A DNA stretch of 64,000 bases. Origin: Caproiciproducens galactitolivorans. GTDB lineage: Bacteria; Bacillota; Clostridia; Oscillospirales; Acutalibacteraceae. Both the position numbers and the translations under genes were made by a program. Positions 43,103-51,931 of this stretch are shown piece after piece. The stretch's first letter is position 1. Each line of letters opens with the position of its first letter. The notes under the pieces were generated by a model, which saw only the letters and a program-made list of their open reading frames with translations, was not told the DNA's origin and did no database searches. The stretch lies in contig NZ_SRMQ01000005.1 of NCBI RefSeq assembly GCF_004768785.1, positions 1 to 64,000 of the forward strand, given 5' to 3'.

Positions 43103-44382
43103 TTCGGGTTGTAAAAGAAGGCGGAAGCATTGGCATTGACTTTATCCGGCAATTAAAACTGCGCAGCGAGGAAACAAATAAGCAGGTGGAAGCCGCCGTA
43201 GCGGAAATTATAGAAAATGTCCGGACGGACGGCGATAAGGCACTCCTTGCTTATACAAAGAAATTTGACGGCAGAATCCCTGATAAAATGGAAATCCGTC
43301 GGGATGAAATCAAGGCGTTGGCAGACCGCTGTGAGCCTGCATTTTTAAACGCCCTCCAGAATGCCGCGGATAACATCCGCGATTTTCATATGCGCCAGAA
43401 GCAGCAAAGCTGGATGAATACCCGTTCCGACGGCGTAATTATGGGACAGCGGATCCGGGGCCTTGCAAAGGTTGGGATTTACGTGCCGGGCGGCACGGCG
43501 GCCTACCCTTCTTCGGTGCTTATGAACGCGATTCCAGCAAAAATTGCGGGCGTGGACGAAATCGTTATGGTTACGCCTCCGGGCAAAGACGGGAAGCCGA
43601 ATCCGGAAATTATGGCGGCGGCGCTTACCGCGGGGGTTGACCGGGTCTTTTTGGTTGGGGGCGCGCAGGCGGTTGCCGCCCTCGCTTTCGGAACGGAAAG
43701 CATCCCGAAGGTTGATAAAATTGTTGGCCCGGGAAATATTTATGTTGCGACCGCGAAGAAGCAGTTGTACGGAACGGTCGATATTGATATGATCGCCGGG
43801 CCGAGTGAAATTTTAATTATTGCCGACGAAACCGCTAATCCGAAATTCCTGGCGGCCGATCTGATGTCACAGGCGGAGCATGACGTGCTTGCGTCCGCAA
43901 TCCTGCTGACTCCTTCGGAAAAAATTGCGGAGCAGACCGTCGCGCAGATATACGAGCAATTAGAGCACCTTTCGCGCAAGGAGATCATTCGCCAGTCCCT
44001 TGACCGCTTCGGTGCGGTAATTCAATGCCGGGATGTGGATGAAGCGGTTGCGTTTGCGAACGAACTGGCGCCCGAGCATTTGGAAATCTGCGCGGCGAAT
44101 CCGATGGAATACATCGGAAAGATCGATAACGCGGGTTCCGTCTTTTTAGGGAATTTTTCGCCTGAGCCCCTTGGCGATTATTACGCCGGCCCGAATCATG
44201 TCCTTCCGACAAGCGGTACGGCAAGATTTTTCTCTCCGCTTTCCGTAGACAGCTTTATCAAAAAATCCAGTTTCATTTATTACACGGAGGAAGCAATGAA
44301 AGCAGCCCAGGAAGATATTATCCGGCTCGCAAAGGCGGAAGGCCTGACTGCCCACGCAAATTCAATTGAAGTGAGGCGTTGA
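43099..44382 (+). CDS. hisD: Histidinol dehydrogenase HisD
   Basis: The 427-residue zinc enzyme oxidises histidinol to histidine with two NAD+. Landmarks are GLAKVGIYVPGGTAAYPSSV (about 116-135), VFLVGGAQAVAALAFGTES, KIVGPGNIYVATAKK, AGPSEILIIAD, SQAEHD and the C-terminal GPNHVLPTSGTARF. It starts at GTG 43099, overlapping the hisG stop by 4 bases. Confidence 0.97.
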   Translation: MIRVVKEGGSIGIDFIRQLKLRSEETNKQVEAAVAEIIENVRTDGDKALLAYTKKFDGRIPDKMEIRRDEIKALADRCEPAFLNALQNAADNIRDFHMRQKQQSWMNTRSDGVIMGQRIRGLAKVGIYVPGGTAAYPSSVLMNAIPAKIAGVDEIVMVTPPGKDGKPNPEIMAAALTAGVDRVFLVGGAQAVAALAFGTESIPKVDKIVGPGNIYVATAKKQLYGTVDIDMIAGPSEILIIADETANPKFLAADLMSQAEHDVLASAILLTPSEKIAEQTVAQIYEQLEHLSRKEIIRQSLDRFGAVIQCRDVDEAVAFANELAPEHLEICAANPMEYIGKIDNAGSVFLGNFSPEPLGDYYAGPNHVLPTSGTARFFSPLSVDSFIKKSSFIYYTEEAMKAAQEDIIRLAKAEGLTAHANSIEVRR

Positions 44383-44384
44383 TT

Positions 44385-45440
44385 TTGGGATACGAGTTGA
44401 ATGAAAAAATACGCGATTTAAAGCCATACGACCCGATAAGCGGGGATTTTCCCGTACGGCTGGACGCGAACGAGTCGTTCATCCAAGTACCGCAAAAAAT
44501 ATTACAGAAGATTTCGGATGCTGTTCTTTCAATTCCATACAACCGGTATCCGGACCCGCTTGCAAAGGAACTTTGTGAAAGCTTTGGAAATTACTATCAT
44601 CTCAATTCGGGTTTGGTTACTGCCGGAAACGGTTCTGACGAATTGATTTCGGTGATTTGCAGCGCATTTTTGATGAAAGGCGACACGATGCTCACGATGT
44701 CCCCGGATTTTTCCATGTACCGCTTCTACGCCTCCATTGCCGAAGCAAAAGCCGAATTGTATTACAAGAAGCCCGACATGACCATTGATGTTGATAAATT
44801 AATTGCCATGGCAAACAGCAGCAATGCGAAACTAGTGATTTTCTCCAACCCATGCAATCCAACTTCGCTCGGCTTAAAAAGGGAGGATGTCCGGCGGTTG
44901 GTTACTTCCGTAAACGCCCTTGTGGTTCTTGACGAAGCCTATATGGATTTTTGGGATGAATCTTTGCTGGATGAGGTGGTAAGCTACGATAACCTGATAA
45001 TCCTTCGCACATGTTCCAAAGCATTTGCAATGGCGGGAATCCGGTTGGGCTTCGCGGTTGCGAACCGGGAACTGACCAACGCGATGAAGGCGGTAAAATC
45101 TCCGTATAATGTAAATACTCTGACGCAGAAGGCAGGCTTCGTTATTTTACAGGAAGGGCAATGGCTGCGCTCCTGCATTGAAGAAGTCAAAGCCTCGCGT
45201 GATATGCTTTATGAAAGGATGAGCATTCTCGAAAGCAATTACGCCCAGAGGATGCATGTATATCCTTCTGTTACCAATTTCCTATTCGTAAAAATTTCTC
45301 AGGCGGATGATGTCTACTACCAACTTGTGAAATCCGGTATCGCCGTACGGTATTTCGGGGATTTTCTAAGAATCACCGCCGGAACAAAGGAAGAAAACGA
45401 AAAATTCCTTCTGGCGTTTGAAAAAGCTATCCGCTTGTAA
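44385..45440 (+). CDS. hisC: Histidinol-phosphate aminotransferase HisC
   Basis: The 351-residue class I/II PLP aminotransferase makes histidinol phosphate. It shows [45 protein letters not shown] and the PLP lysine in [17 protein letters not shown] prefer TTG 44385, 8 bases after GAGG; another TTG at 44379 lies too close to it. It overlaps the start of the hisB frame region and is part of the his operon. Confidence 0.95.
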   Translation: MGYELNEKIRDLKPYDPISGDFPVRLDANESFIQVPQKILQKISDAVLSIPYNRYPDPLAKELCESFGNYYHLNSGLVTAGNGSDELISVICSAFLMKGDTMLTMSPDFSMYRFYASIAEAKAELYYKKPDMTIDVDKLIAMANSSNAKLVIFSNPCNPTSLGLKREDVRRLVTSVNALVVLDEAYMDFWDESLLDEVVSYDNLIILRTCSKAFAMAGIRLGFAVANRELTNAMKAVKSPYNVNTLTQKAGFVILQEGQWLRSCIEEVKASRDMLYERMSILESNYAQRMHVYPSVTNFLFVKISQADDVYYQLVKSGIAVRYFGDFLRITAGTKEENEKFLLAFEKAIRL

Positions 45441-45453
45441 AAGAGGTGTATCC

Positions 45454-46032
45454 ATGAGAACGTCCATTCAAAAGAGAAAAACGAAAGAAACCGATATTTG
45501 CGTCGAACTGAATCTTGACGGAGGGGAAACGGAAATCTCTACGGGAATCGGTTTTTTTGACCATATGTTGCATTCTTTTGCTGTTCATGGCGGGTTTGGT
45601 TTGAAAATTCGGGCAAAAGGCGATTTACAGGTTGACGGGCACCACTCCGTGGAGGATGTGGGGATTGTGCTGGGGAAGGCTTTTGCACAAGCGCTTGGAG
45701 ACCGTTCCAGTATTGCCCGTTTCGGTTCTTTTTTTATTCCTATGGATGAAGCGCTCGCTTTTGCCGCCGTGGATATCAGCGGCAGGCCGTTTCTTGTTTT
45801 TCAGGCGGATTTTCAGCAGGAACGCGTCGGCGGGTTCGATACCTGCCTGACAGAGGAATTTCTGCGCGCCTTTGCGATAAATGCCGGTATTACGTTGCAC
45901 ACCCGGGTGAAATACGGCGCGAATGCGCACCATGAAATCGAAGCCTTAATGAAAGCGGTTGCCCATGCTTTGCGGCTGGCGGTTACCCAGACGGGTGCCG
46001 GCATGCTGTCTACGAAGGGCTGTCTTTCCTAA
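45454..46032 (+). CDS. hisB: Imidazoleglycerol-phosphate dehydratase HisB
   Basis: The 192-residue monofunctional dehydratase (no phosphatase domain) has [19 protein letters not shown] with metal ligands, [32 protein letters not shown], and [25 protein letters not shown] 45454 is behind AAAGAGGTG, 13 bases after the hisC stop. In most his operons hisH or hisA follows; here hisA follows directly after 15 bases. Confidence 0.97.
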   Translation: MRTSIQKRKTKETDICVELNLDGGETEISTGIGFFDHMLHSFAVHGGFGLKIRAKGDLQVDGHHSVEDVGIVLGKAFAQALGDRSSIARFGSFFIPMDEALAFAAVDISGRPFLVFQADFQQERVGGFDTCLTEEFLRAFAINAGITLHTRVKYGANAHHEIEALMKAVAHALRLAVTQTGAGMLSTKGCLS

Positions 46033-46047
46033 TTTCAGGAGGTTCCA

Positions 46048-46764
46048 ATGATTCTTTTACCTGCCATTGATATCAAAGACGGCGAATGCGTACGCCTTGT
46101 AAAAGGAGATTATGCAACCGCGCATAGGGTTGCTGCAGATGCCGAAAAGACCGCGGACAGCTTTCGTACCGCCGGGGCCCAATGGATCCACATGGTCGAT
46201 TTAGACGGCGCGAAGGTGGCGGAACCGGTGAATTCAGAGCTGATTTTCAAAGTCGTGAAAAATTGCGGCTTGAAAGTCGAGGTTGGCGGGGGCATACGCA
46301 GCCAAAAGACGATCAGCCATTATATTGACAATGGTGTTTCGCGGGTGATTTTAGGTTCCGCCGCATTAAATAATCCCGCGCTTGTGAAGAAAGCGGTTCT
46401 TCAATATGGAGAAAAAATCGCTGTCGGAATCGACGCGCGAAACGGGAAAGTTGCCGCGCAAGGCTGGACGGAAACTTCAGATATCGATTATATCGAACTG
46501 GCGAAGCAAATGGAACAAATTGGTGTAAAGTATATTATATTTACAGATATAAGCCGGGACGGAACCCTTTCCGGACCGAACCTTGAAATGCTATATGCGC
46601 TGAACCATGCCGTAACTAGCAATATTATCGCAAGTGGCGGTGTCGGAAGCCTTGAAGACATCGCAAATTTGCGGGATTTGGGCCTTTATGGCACTATTTG
46701 CGGAAAGGCGATTTATTCTGGCGATCTGGATTTGCAAGCCGCGATCTGCTTATGTGAGGACTGA
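46048..46764 (+). CDS. hisA: Phosphoribosyl-formimino-AICAR-phosphate isomerase HisA
   Basis: The 238-residue TIM-barrel isomerase converts ProFAR to PRFAR. The [16 protein letters not shown] start, [30 protein letters not shown] and [13 protein letters not shown] identify HisA rather than its paralogue HisF: GWTE and the catalytic Asp pair are in HisA context. SD AGGAGG precedes the ATG. HisHF, the enzyme that uses its product, is not encoded here. Confidence 0.95.
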   Translation: MILLPAIDIKDGECVRLVKGDYATAHRVAADAEKTADSFRTAGAQWIHMVDLDGAKVAEPVNSELIFKVVKNCGLKVEVGGGIRSQKTISHYIDNGVSRVILGSAALNNPALVKKAVLQYGEKIAVGIDARNGKVAAQGWTETSDIDYIELAKQMEQIGVKYIIFTDISRDGTLSGPNLEMLYALNHAVTSNIIASGGVGSLEDIANLRDLGLYGTICGKAIYSGDLDLQAAICLCED

Positions 46765-46766
46765 AC

Positions 46767-47126
46767 ATGAAAACAGAAATAGATGTAAAGTCAAAAGACT
46801 TTATAGATAAATTTTTTGAAAAGTCGGAGCTGATTCCGGCCATCATACAGGAGTTTGAAACGAACGAGGTTTTAATGCTTGCCTATATGAACCGTGAATC
46901 CATGCGAAAAACATTAGAAACCGGATACACTTGGTTTTACAGCCGCTCAAGGCAGGAGCTTTGGAATAAAGGAGCAACTTCCGGACATTTGCAGAAGGTC
47001 GTGCGAATTTACGGCGACTGCGATAATGACACACTTTTGGTAATTGTAAAGCAAACTGGCGCCGCCTGCCATACGGGCGCGCACAGTTGTTTCTTTTATG
47101 AGATTTGGAGGGATTCTGGTGAATGA
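46767..47126 (+). CDS. hisI: Phosphoribosyl-AMP cyclohydrolase HisI
   Basis: The 119-residue metal enzyme opens the adenine ring of PR-AMP. Motifs: [37 protein letters not shown], the metal-binding DCDNDTLL and CHTGAHSCF. It follows hisA by 2 bases and overlaps hisE by 8. It is separate from HisE, as usual in Clostridia. Confidence 0.97.
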   Translation: MKTEIDVKSKDFIDKFFEKSELIPAIIQEFETNEVLMLAYMNRESMRKTLETGYTWFYSRSRQELWNKGATSGHLQKVVRIYGDCDNDTLLVIVKQTGAACHTGAHSCFFYEIWRDSGE

Positions 47127-47445
47127 TGTTTGGCAGGAACTGTACAAAACCGTGCAGAGCAGGAAAGAGAGTCACCAAGAGGGTTCTTATACCAGCTATT
47201 TGTTTGAAAAAGGAATTGACAAAATTTTAAAAAAGTGCGGGGAAGAGTGTAGTGAAGTGATCATCGCGGCAAAAAACGGCGACAATGCCGAAACCGTACT
47301 TGAAATTTCCGATATGCTTTATCATCTGACTGTTTTAATGGTAAACCAGGGAATCAGCCTTGAAGATGTAGAAACGGAACTAGAGAAACGTAGCAAAAAA
47401 ACGGGGAACCTGAAAACGTTCCATCAGGTTGATAAAAACAGTTGA
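47119..47445 (+). CDS. hisE: Phosphoribosyl-ATP pyrophosphatase HisE
   Basis: The 108-residue MazG-like helical enzyme converts PR-ATP to PR-AMP. It has [21 protein letters not shown] and [21 protein letters not shown] (two typical helices with metal-binding acidic residues). The start is GTG 47119, 7 bases after GGAGG, overlapping the hisI stop by 8 bases. It is the last gene of the operon and a terminator follows. Confidence 0.95.
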   Translation: MNDVWQELYKTVQSRKESHQEGSYTSYLFEKGIDKILKKCGEECSEVIIAAKNGDNAETVLEISDMLYHLTVLMVNQGISLEDVETELEKRSKKTGNLKTFHQVDKNS

Positions 47446-47446
47446 C

Positions 47447-47475
47447 AAAAGGCCGGCACAATACGCCGGCCTTTG
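47447..47475. terminator. Bidirectional terminator after the his operon
   Basis: GGCCGGC (47451-47457) and GCCGGCC (47465-47471), extended by flanking A and T runs, enclose a 7-base loop. It lies between convergent hisE and the pseudouridine synthase gene. Confidence 0.85.
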
Positions 47476-48435
47476 CTATTTCCAATTGTAAAAATCTTTT
47501 AAAAACCAGATTTCTTTTGCTTCATACTTTTGATTGTTCAGGTAGTTTAAAATTCCCGCGTCGCTTGAAAAGGTGAATTTTAGCCGGTAGGAATACAGCG
47601 CCTGATAAGGAAAACCGGTTTTCTTGTTCAATGCGTTTGTTCCGTATTTTCCGTCCCCGGCAATCGGATGGCCGATGGACGCTAAATGTGCGCGGATTTG
47701 ATGGGTTCGACCTGTCAGCAGTTCGACTTCTAGAAGGCTGAAGTCGACCCTCTCGTCCAACACGCGGTAGCGGGTGCGGATCGTTTTTGTCCCTCTTGAC
47801 GCTTTCTTGGATATATAGACACGATTTTGACTTTCATTCTTTTCCAGGAAAGCTTCTAAAGTGTCCTCGCTCTTTTCCATCCTGCCATTTACGATACACA
47901 GGTACAGCTTTTTCATTTCACGGTTTTTCACTTTTTCATTCATTATACGGAGCGTTTCGGCATTTTTCGCCGCCATTACAATCCCGCCAGTATTCCGGTC
48001 AATCCGGTTAATGAGGGCGGGGGCGAAGGAATTTTCGTCCTCCGGACGGTATTCCTGTTTTTTATATAAATAATGTTGTATGCGCGCAATCAGGGAGTCA
48101 AAATGATAATTTTCGTCCGGGTGGACAATCAGCCCCGGCTTTTTATCTAAAATCAGGATGTTTTGATCCTCATAAAGGATATTCAGCTTGTCCGGAGCCT
48201 TCAGAAAATCATATTCTTCCGGTTCCTGCTGAAAAAATTCGTCTTTTAAATACATTGTCAGGACGTCGCCCTCGCTCAGACGGGTTGAAATTTCACATCG
48301 CTTTCCGTTCAGCTTGATATCCTTTTTCCGGATACATTTATACATCATGGACTGCGGAAGGTTATGGAAGGTTTTGGTTAGGAATTTATCCAGTCTTTGT
48401 CCGGCGTCATTTTTTCCGATTACTATTTCTTTCAT
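47476..48435 (-). CDS. RluA family pseudouridine synthase (RluC/RluD-like)
   Basis: The 319-residue protein has an N-terminal S4 RNA-binding domain (about 12-65, AGQRLDKFLTK) and the RluA catalytic domain with the catalytic Asp in LINRIDRNTGGIVM (about 142-155; the family usually reads RLDxxTSG), followed by KLYLCIVNG and TGRTHQIRAHLASIGHPIAGD. It should modify uridines in 23S rRNA; the exact sites cannot be told from sequence. It is alone, divergent from pyrE. Confidence 0.93.
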   Translation of the reverse strand: MKEIVIGKNDAGQRLDKFLTKTFHNLPQSMMYKCIRKKDIKLNGKRCEISTRLSEGDVLTMYLKDEFFQQEPEEYDFLKAPDKLNILYEDQNILILDKKPGLIVHPDENYHFDSLIARIQHYLYKKQEYRPEDENSFAPALINRIDRNTGGIVMAAKNAETLRIMNEKVKNREMKKLYLCIVNGRMEKSEDTLEAFLEKNESQNRVYISKKASRGTKTIRTRYRVLDERVDFSLLEVELLTGRTHQIRAHLASIGHPIAGDGKYGTNALNKKTGFPYQALYSYRLKFTFSSDAGILNYLNNQKYEAKEIWFLKDFYNWK

Positions 48436-48535
48436 ATTTTTTAAGACCGCTCCTTAATATAAGGATTTGCCGTAAATACCTCAAATATGTGTAAAATTAT
48501 AACATAGATCAACGAATACGGAAAGATTAAATGCT

Positions 48536-48563
48536 TTGCAAAAAAGACATTTTAGTATATAAT
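48536..48563 (+). promoter_or_regulatory. SigA-type promoter of pyrE
   Basis: TTGCAA (48536-48541), 16 bases, TATAAT (48558-48563), 33 bases before the pyrE ATG. No PyrR-type attenuator is visible in the short leader. Confidence 0.65.
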
Positions 48564-48596
48564 AAAATGAAATGTGATTAAGGAGAAGAGCTGTTT

Positions 48597-49178
48597 ATGA
48601 TAACACAGAAGAGAGTTATGGAAATCTTACAGGAAGCGGGGGTATTGCTCGAAGGGCATTTCAAATTAACTTCCGGAAGACATAGCAATAAATATTTGCA
48701 ATGTGCAAAAATATTTCGAAATACAAAATACAGCGAGGAGCTTTGCTCCGCCCTTGCGGAAAAGTATCAGAACGACAACGTGCAAATCGTAATCGGACCG
48801 GCAATGGGCGCGGTGCAAATGGCTTATGAGGTAAGCCGCTCCCTGCATTGCGAAAACTTTTTCACCGAACGGGATGAAAACGGCAAAATGACTTTGCGGC
48901 GTGGGTTTGCCGTTACACCCGGCGACAGAGTCCTGATTGTAGAGGATGTTGTTACAACCGGCGGTTCCGTCCGCGAGGTCATTGACCTTGTGAAGGAAGC
49001 GGGCGGCGTGGTTGTTGGCGTAGGCTCTATTGTAGACCGCACCGGAGGAAAAATTGATTTCGGCGTGCCGTTTAAGGCCGTTATATCTGTAGATGTGCAG
49101 TCCTGGGAGCCGGAAGAATGTCCCCTCTGTAAGGCCGGTGCGCCGGCACCCGTAAAACCCGGAAGCCGAAAAATATAA
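48597..49178 (+). CDS. pyrE: Orotate phosphoribosyltransferase PyrE
   Basis: The 193-residue enzyme joins orotate and PRPP to OMP in pyrimidine synthesis. It contains LLEGHFKLTSGRHSNKYLQC, GPAMGAVQMAYEV and the PRPP motif VLIVEDVVTTGGSVREV (about 113-129). It has the short C-terminal CPLCKAGAP segment seen in clostridial PyrE. It stands apart from other pyr genes; radC follows 19 bases later. Confidence 0.96.
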   Translation: MITQKRVMEILQEAGVLLEGHFKLTSGRHSNKYLQCAKIFRNTKYSEELCSALAEKYQNDNVQIVIGPAMGAVQMAYEVSRSLHCENFFTERDENGKMTLRRGFAVTPGDRVLIVEDVVTTGGSVREVIDLVKEAGGVVVGVGSIVDRTGGKIDFGVPFKAVISVDVQSWEPEECPLCKAGAPAPVKPGSRKI

Positions 49179-49197
49179 AAATAGGGGGCAGGCGCCG

Positions 49198-49947
49198 TTG
49201 GTTCAAAACAAGGATGGCCATGAGAAAAAGGCAAATGCGGCCAAGCCTGTTCATACTGGACACAGAGAACGAGTAAAAAACAAGTTTCTGAAAGAAGGAC
49301 TTGACGGCTTTGAACCGCACGCGGTTTTGGAATTGCTTCTTTATTATGGAATCCCATTAAAGGACACGAATCCGATTGGACATGCTCTGCTGCAGAAATT
49401 CGGTTCACTTTCTGCGGTGTTCGACGCACCGTACGAAGAGCTCCTAAAAGTGGACGGAATGGGTAAGTCCGCCGCTACGCTGATAAAATTAATCCCACAG
49501 CTTTGCCGTAGGTACCAGGAGAATTTGGACAAGGACAAAGTCATGATTTTCAGCTATGAGGAAGCCGGCAGAATTTTGGTCAATAAATTTATCGGCCGTC
49601 CCGAGGAAGTCATTGTCCTCATGCTTCTGGACAGCAGAAACCGGATGATTTATTGCAGCGTTATGAACGAAGGGACGGTAACGACGGCAAACATTTACGT
49701 GAAAAATATTGTCCGGCTTGCCGTTCAATATAACGCGGCCTATGCGATCCTTTCGCATAATCATCCAAGCGGGGATTGTATGCCGTCCAGGCAGGATCTT
49801 CGTTCAACCGAATGGATCAGCGAAGCGCTGAAAACAGTAGAAGTTAAATTGATTGATCATATTATCGTAAGCGGAAATGATTTCTTTTCTATTGCAAATA
49901 GTGGTATTTTACCGGAGGTTTTTGATTCCGGAATCGATACGGAGTAG
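49198..49947 (+). CDS. radC: RadC family JAB/MPN domain protein
   Basis: The 249-residue protein has an N-terminal helix-hairpin-helix-like region (about 20-95, including VDGMGKSAATLI) and a C-terminal JAB/MPN metalloprotease-like domain with the intact HNHPSGD motif (187-193). Despite the name, a DNA-repair role is not established for the family. It starts at TTG 49198 behind AGGGGG. It lies directly before uvrB. Confidence 0.94.
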   Translation: MVQNKDGHEKKANAAKPVHTGHRERVKNKFLKEGLDGFEPHAVLELLLYYGIPLKDTNPIGHALLQKFGSLSAVFDAPYEELLKVDGMGKSAATLIKLIPQLCRRYQENLDKDKVMIFSYEEAGRILVNKFIGRPEEVIVLMLLDSRNRMIYCSVMNEGTVTTANIYVKNIVRLAVQYNAAYAILSHNHPSGDCMPSRQDLRSTEWISEALKTVEVKLIDHIIVSGNDFFSIANSGILPEVFDSGIDTE

Positions 49948-49950
49948 ACT

Positions 49951-51912
49951 ATGGATTTTAAATTGGTTTCAAAATATCAGCCGAAGGGTGATCAACCCAA
50001 AGCAATTCAACAGCTTGTTGACGGGATTTTACGAGGCGATAGGGAACAGACGCTTCTTGGCGTTACCGGCTCCGGAAAAACGTTTACAATGGCAAATGTC
50101 ATTGCAAAACTGAACCGCCCGACGCTGGTTCTTGCGCACAATAAAACGCTTGCGGCACAGCTTTGTTCCGAGTTTCGTGAGTTTTTCCCGGAAAATTCGG
50201 TTGAGTACTTTGTAAGCTATTATGATTATTACCAGCCGGAAGCGTATATTGCCACGACGGACACCTATATTGAAAAGGATTCTGCGATTAACGATGAAAT
50301 CGATAAGCTGAGGCACTCTGCTACCTCAGCTCTTTCGGAGCGCCGCGATGTAATTATTGTCGCCAGCGTATCCTGTATCTACAGCCTCGGCAGCCCAATT
50401 GATTACCGTACAATGGTTATTTCCCTACGCCCGGGAATGCAGAAGAGCAGGGACGAACTACTTCGCAAGCTGGTCGAAATACAATACGAGCGGAACGATA
50501 TCAGTTTAACCCGCAATAAGTTCCGCGCACGGGGCGATGTTGTAGAGATTTTTCCGGCTCAGTCAAACGATACGGTTATCCGCGTGGAATTTTTCGGGGA
50601 CGAAATTGACCGGATCAGCGAAATCAATGCTTTGACCGGAGAATTAAAAGCCGTCTTGAAACATGTTGCCATTTATCCTGCGTCCCACTATATTGTACCC
50701 AAAGAAAAAATGCAACGTGCGGTCAAAGAAATTCTAGAGGAAATGGAAGAGTGCGTTGCAAACTTTAAAAGCAGGGATAAACTGATTGAAGCGCAGCGGA
50801 TCCGGGAGCGTACGCTGTATGATGTCGAGATGCTGCAGGAAATCGGTTTTTGCAAAGGGATTGAAAATTACTCACGCGTATTGTCCGGACGGGAGCCAGG
50901 AAGCGCGCCGTTTACTCTTCTGGATTATTTTCCGAAGGATTTTTTGCTATTTGTGGATGAATCGCATGTTACTCTGCCCCAGGTCCGTTCCATGTACGCC
51001 GGCGACCGGGCGCGCAAGGAATCGCTGATTGAATATGGGTTCCGGCTTCCGTCGGCTTACGACAACCGTCCGCTGAATTTTGATGAATTTTACAGTCATT
51101 TGAATCAGGCTGTTTTTGTCAGCGCAACTCCCGGCGATTTTGAAAAGGAAAAATCAACCCAGATTGTGGAGCAGGTAATTCGCCCCACCGGCCTTGTCGA
51201 TCCGGAAGTTATTGTGAAGCCCACGGACGGGCAAATCGACGACTTGATTTCGGAAATCAATCTGCGAACCGCAAACGGGGAGCGCGTTCTTGTAACGACA
51301 TTAACGAAGAAAATGGCGGAGGATCTGACCTCATATCTGGAGAGTATGGGAATCCGCGTGCGCTATATGCACCATGATATTGATACGGTTGAACGCATGG
51401 AAATTATCCGCGACCTGCGCCTTGGCGAGTTCGACGTGCTGGTCGGAATCAACTTGCTGCGCGAGGGGCTGGATATTCCGGAGGTTTCCCTCGTTGCCAT
51501 TTTGGATGCAGATAAGGAAGGATTCCTACGTTCGGAGCGCTCGCTGATACAGACGATCGGCCGCGCCGCGCGCAACGCGCACGGACAGGTCATCATGTAT
51601 GCCGATTCCGTCACACCTTCCATGGAGTCGGCAATCCGGGAAACGGAACGCCGTCGCGCGCTCCAGACGGCTTACAATAAGGAGCATGGCATCGTTCCGA
51701 AGACGATTACCAAGAAAGTATCGGAAATCCTTGAAATTTCGACGCATAAAGAGGATGATAAAGAGAAGAAGCAGAAGCGCTTAAGCCCGGCCAAACGCAT
51801 ACGGATGATTGAGCAGCTTACAAAGGAAATGAAAGCGGCTGCAAAGCTGCTTGAATTTGAACACGCGGCTTATCTACGTGATAAAATCAAACAGCTCAGC
51901 GGCGGCAAATGA
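49951..51912 (+). CDS. uvrB: Excinuclease ABC subunit B
   Basis: The 653-residue helicase-like damage-verification subunit has Walker A GVTGSGKT (37-44), the beta-hairpin region [11 protein letters not shown], Walker B DESH, helicase motif VI (QTIGRAARN) and the C-terminal UVR domain (about 615-650, [19 protein letters not shown]) that binds UvrC. It lies 3 bases after radC and 19 bases before uvrA. Confidence 0.98.
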   Translation: MDFKLVSKYQPKGDQPKAIQQLVDGILRGDREQTLLGVTGSGKTFTMANVIAKLNRPTLVLAHNKTLAAQLCSEFREFFPENSVEYFVSYYDYYQPEAYIATTDTYIEKDSAINDEIDKLRHSATSALSERRDVIIVASVSCIYSLGSPIDYRTMVISLRPGMQKSRDELLRKLVEIQYERNDISLTRNKFRARGDVVEIFPAQSNDTVIRVEFFGDEIDRISEINALTGELKAVLKHVAIYPASHYIVPKEKMQRAVKEILEEMEECVANFKSRDKLIEAQRIRERTLYDVEMLQEIGFCKGIENYSRVLSGREPGSAPFTLLDYFPKDFLLFVDESHVTLPQVRSMYAGDRARKESLIEYGFRLPSAYDNRPLNFDEFYSHLNQAVFVSATPGDFEKEKSTQIVEQVIRPTGLVDPEVIVKPTDGQIDDLISEINLRTANGERVLVTTLTKKMAEDLTSYLESMGIRVRYMHHDIDTVERMEIIRDLRLGEFDVLVGINLLREGLDIPEVSLVAILDADKEGFLRSERSLIQTIGRAARNAHGQVIMYADSVTPSMESAIRETERRRALQTAYNKEHGIVPKTITKKVSEILEISTHKEDDKEKKQKRLSPAKRIRMIEQLTKEMKAAAKLLEFEHAAYLRDKIKQLSGGK

Positions 51913-51931
51913 GCATGGAGGTTTCAATTTA

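Noticed and set aside
48564-48596. PyrR-type attenuator before pyrE
   Set aside because: The leader is only about 25 bases, too short for the PyrR binding loop and the terminator/antiterminator pair.
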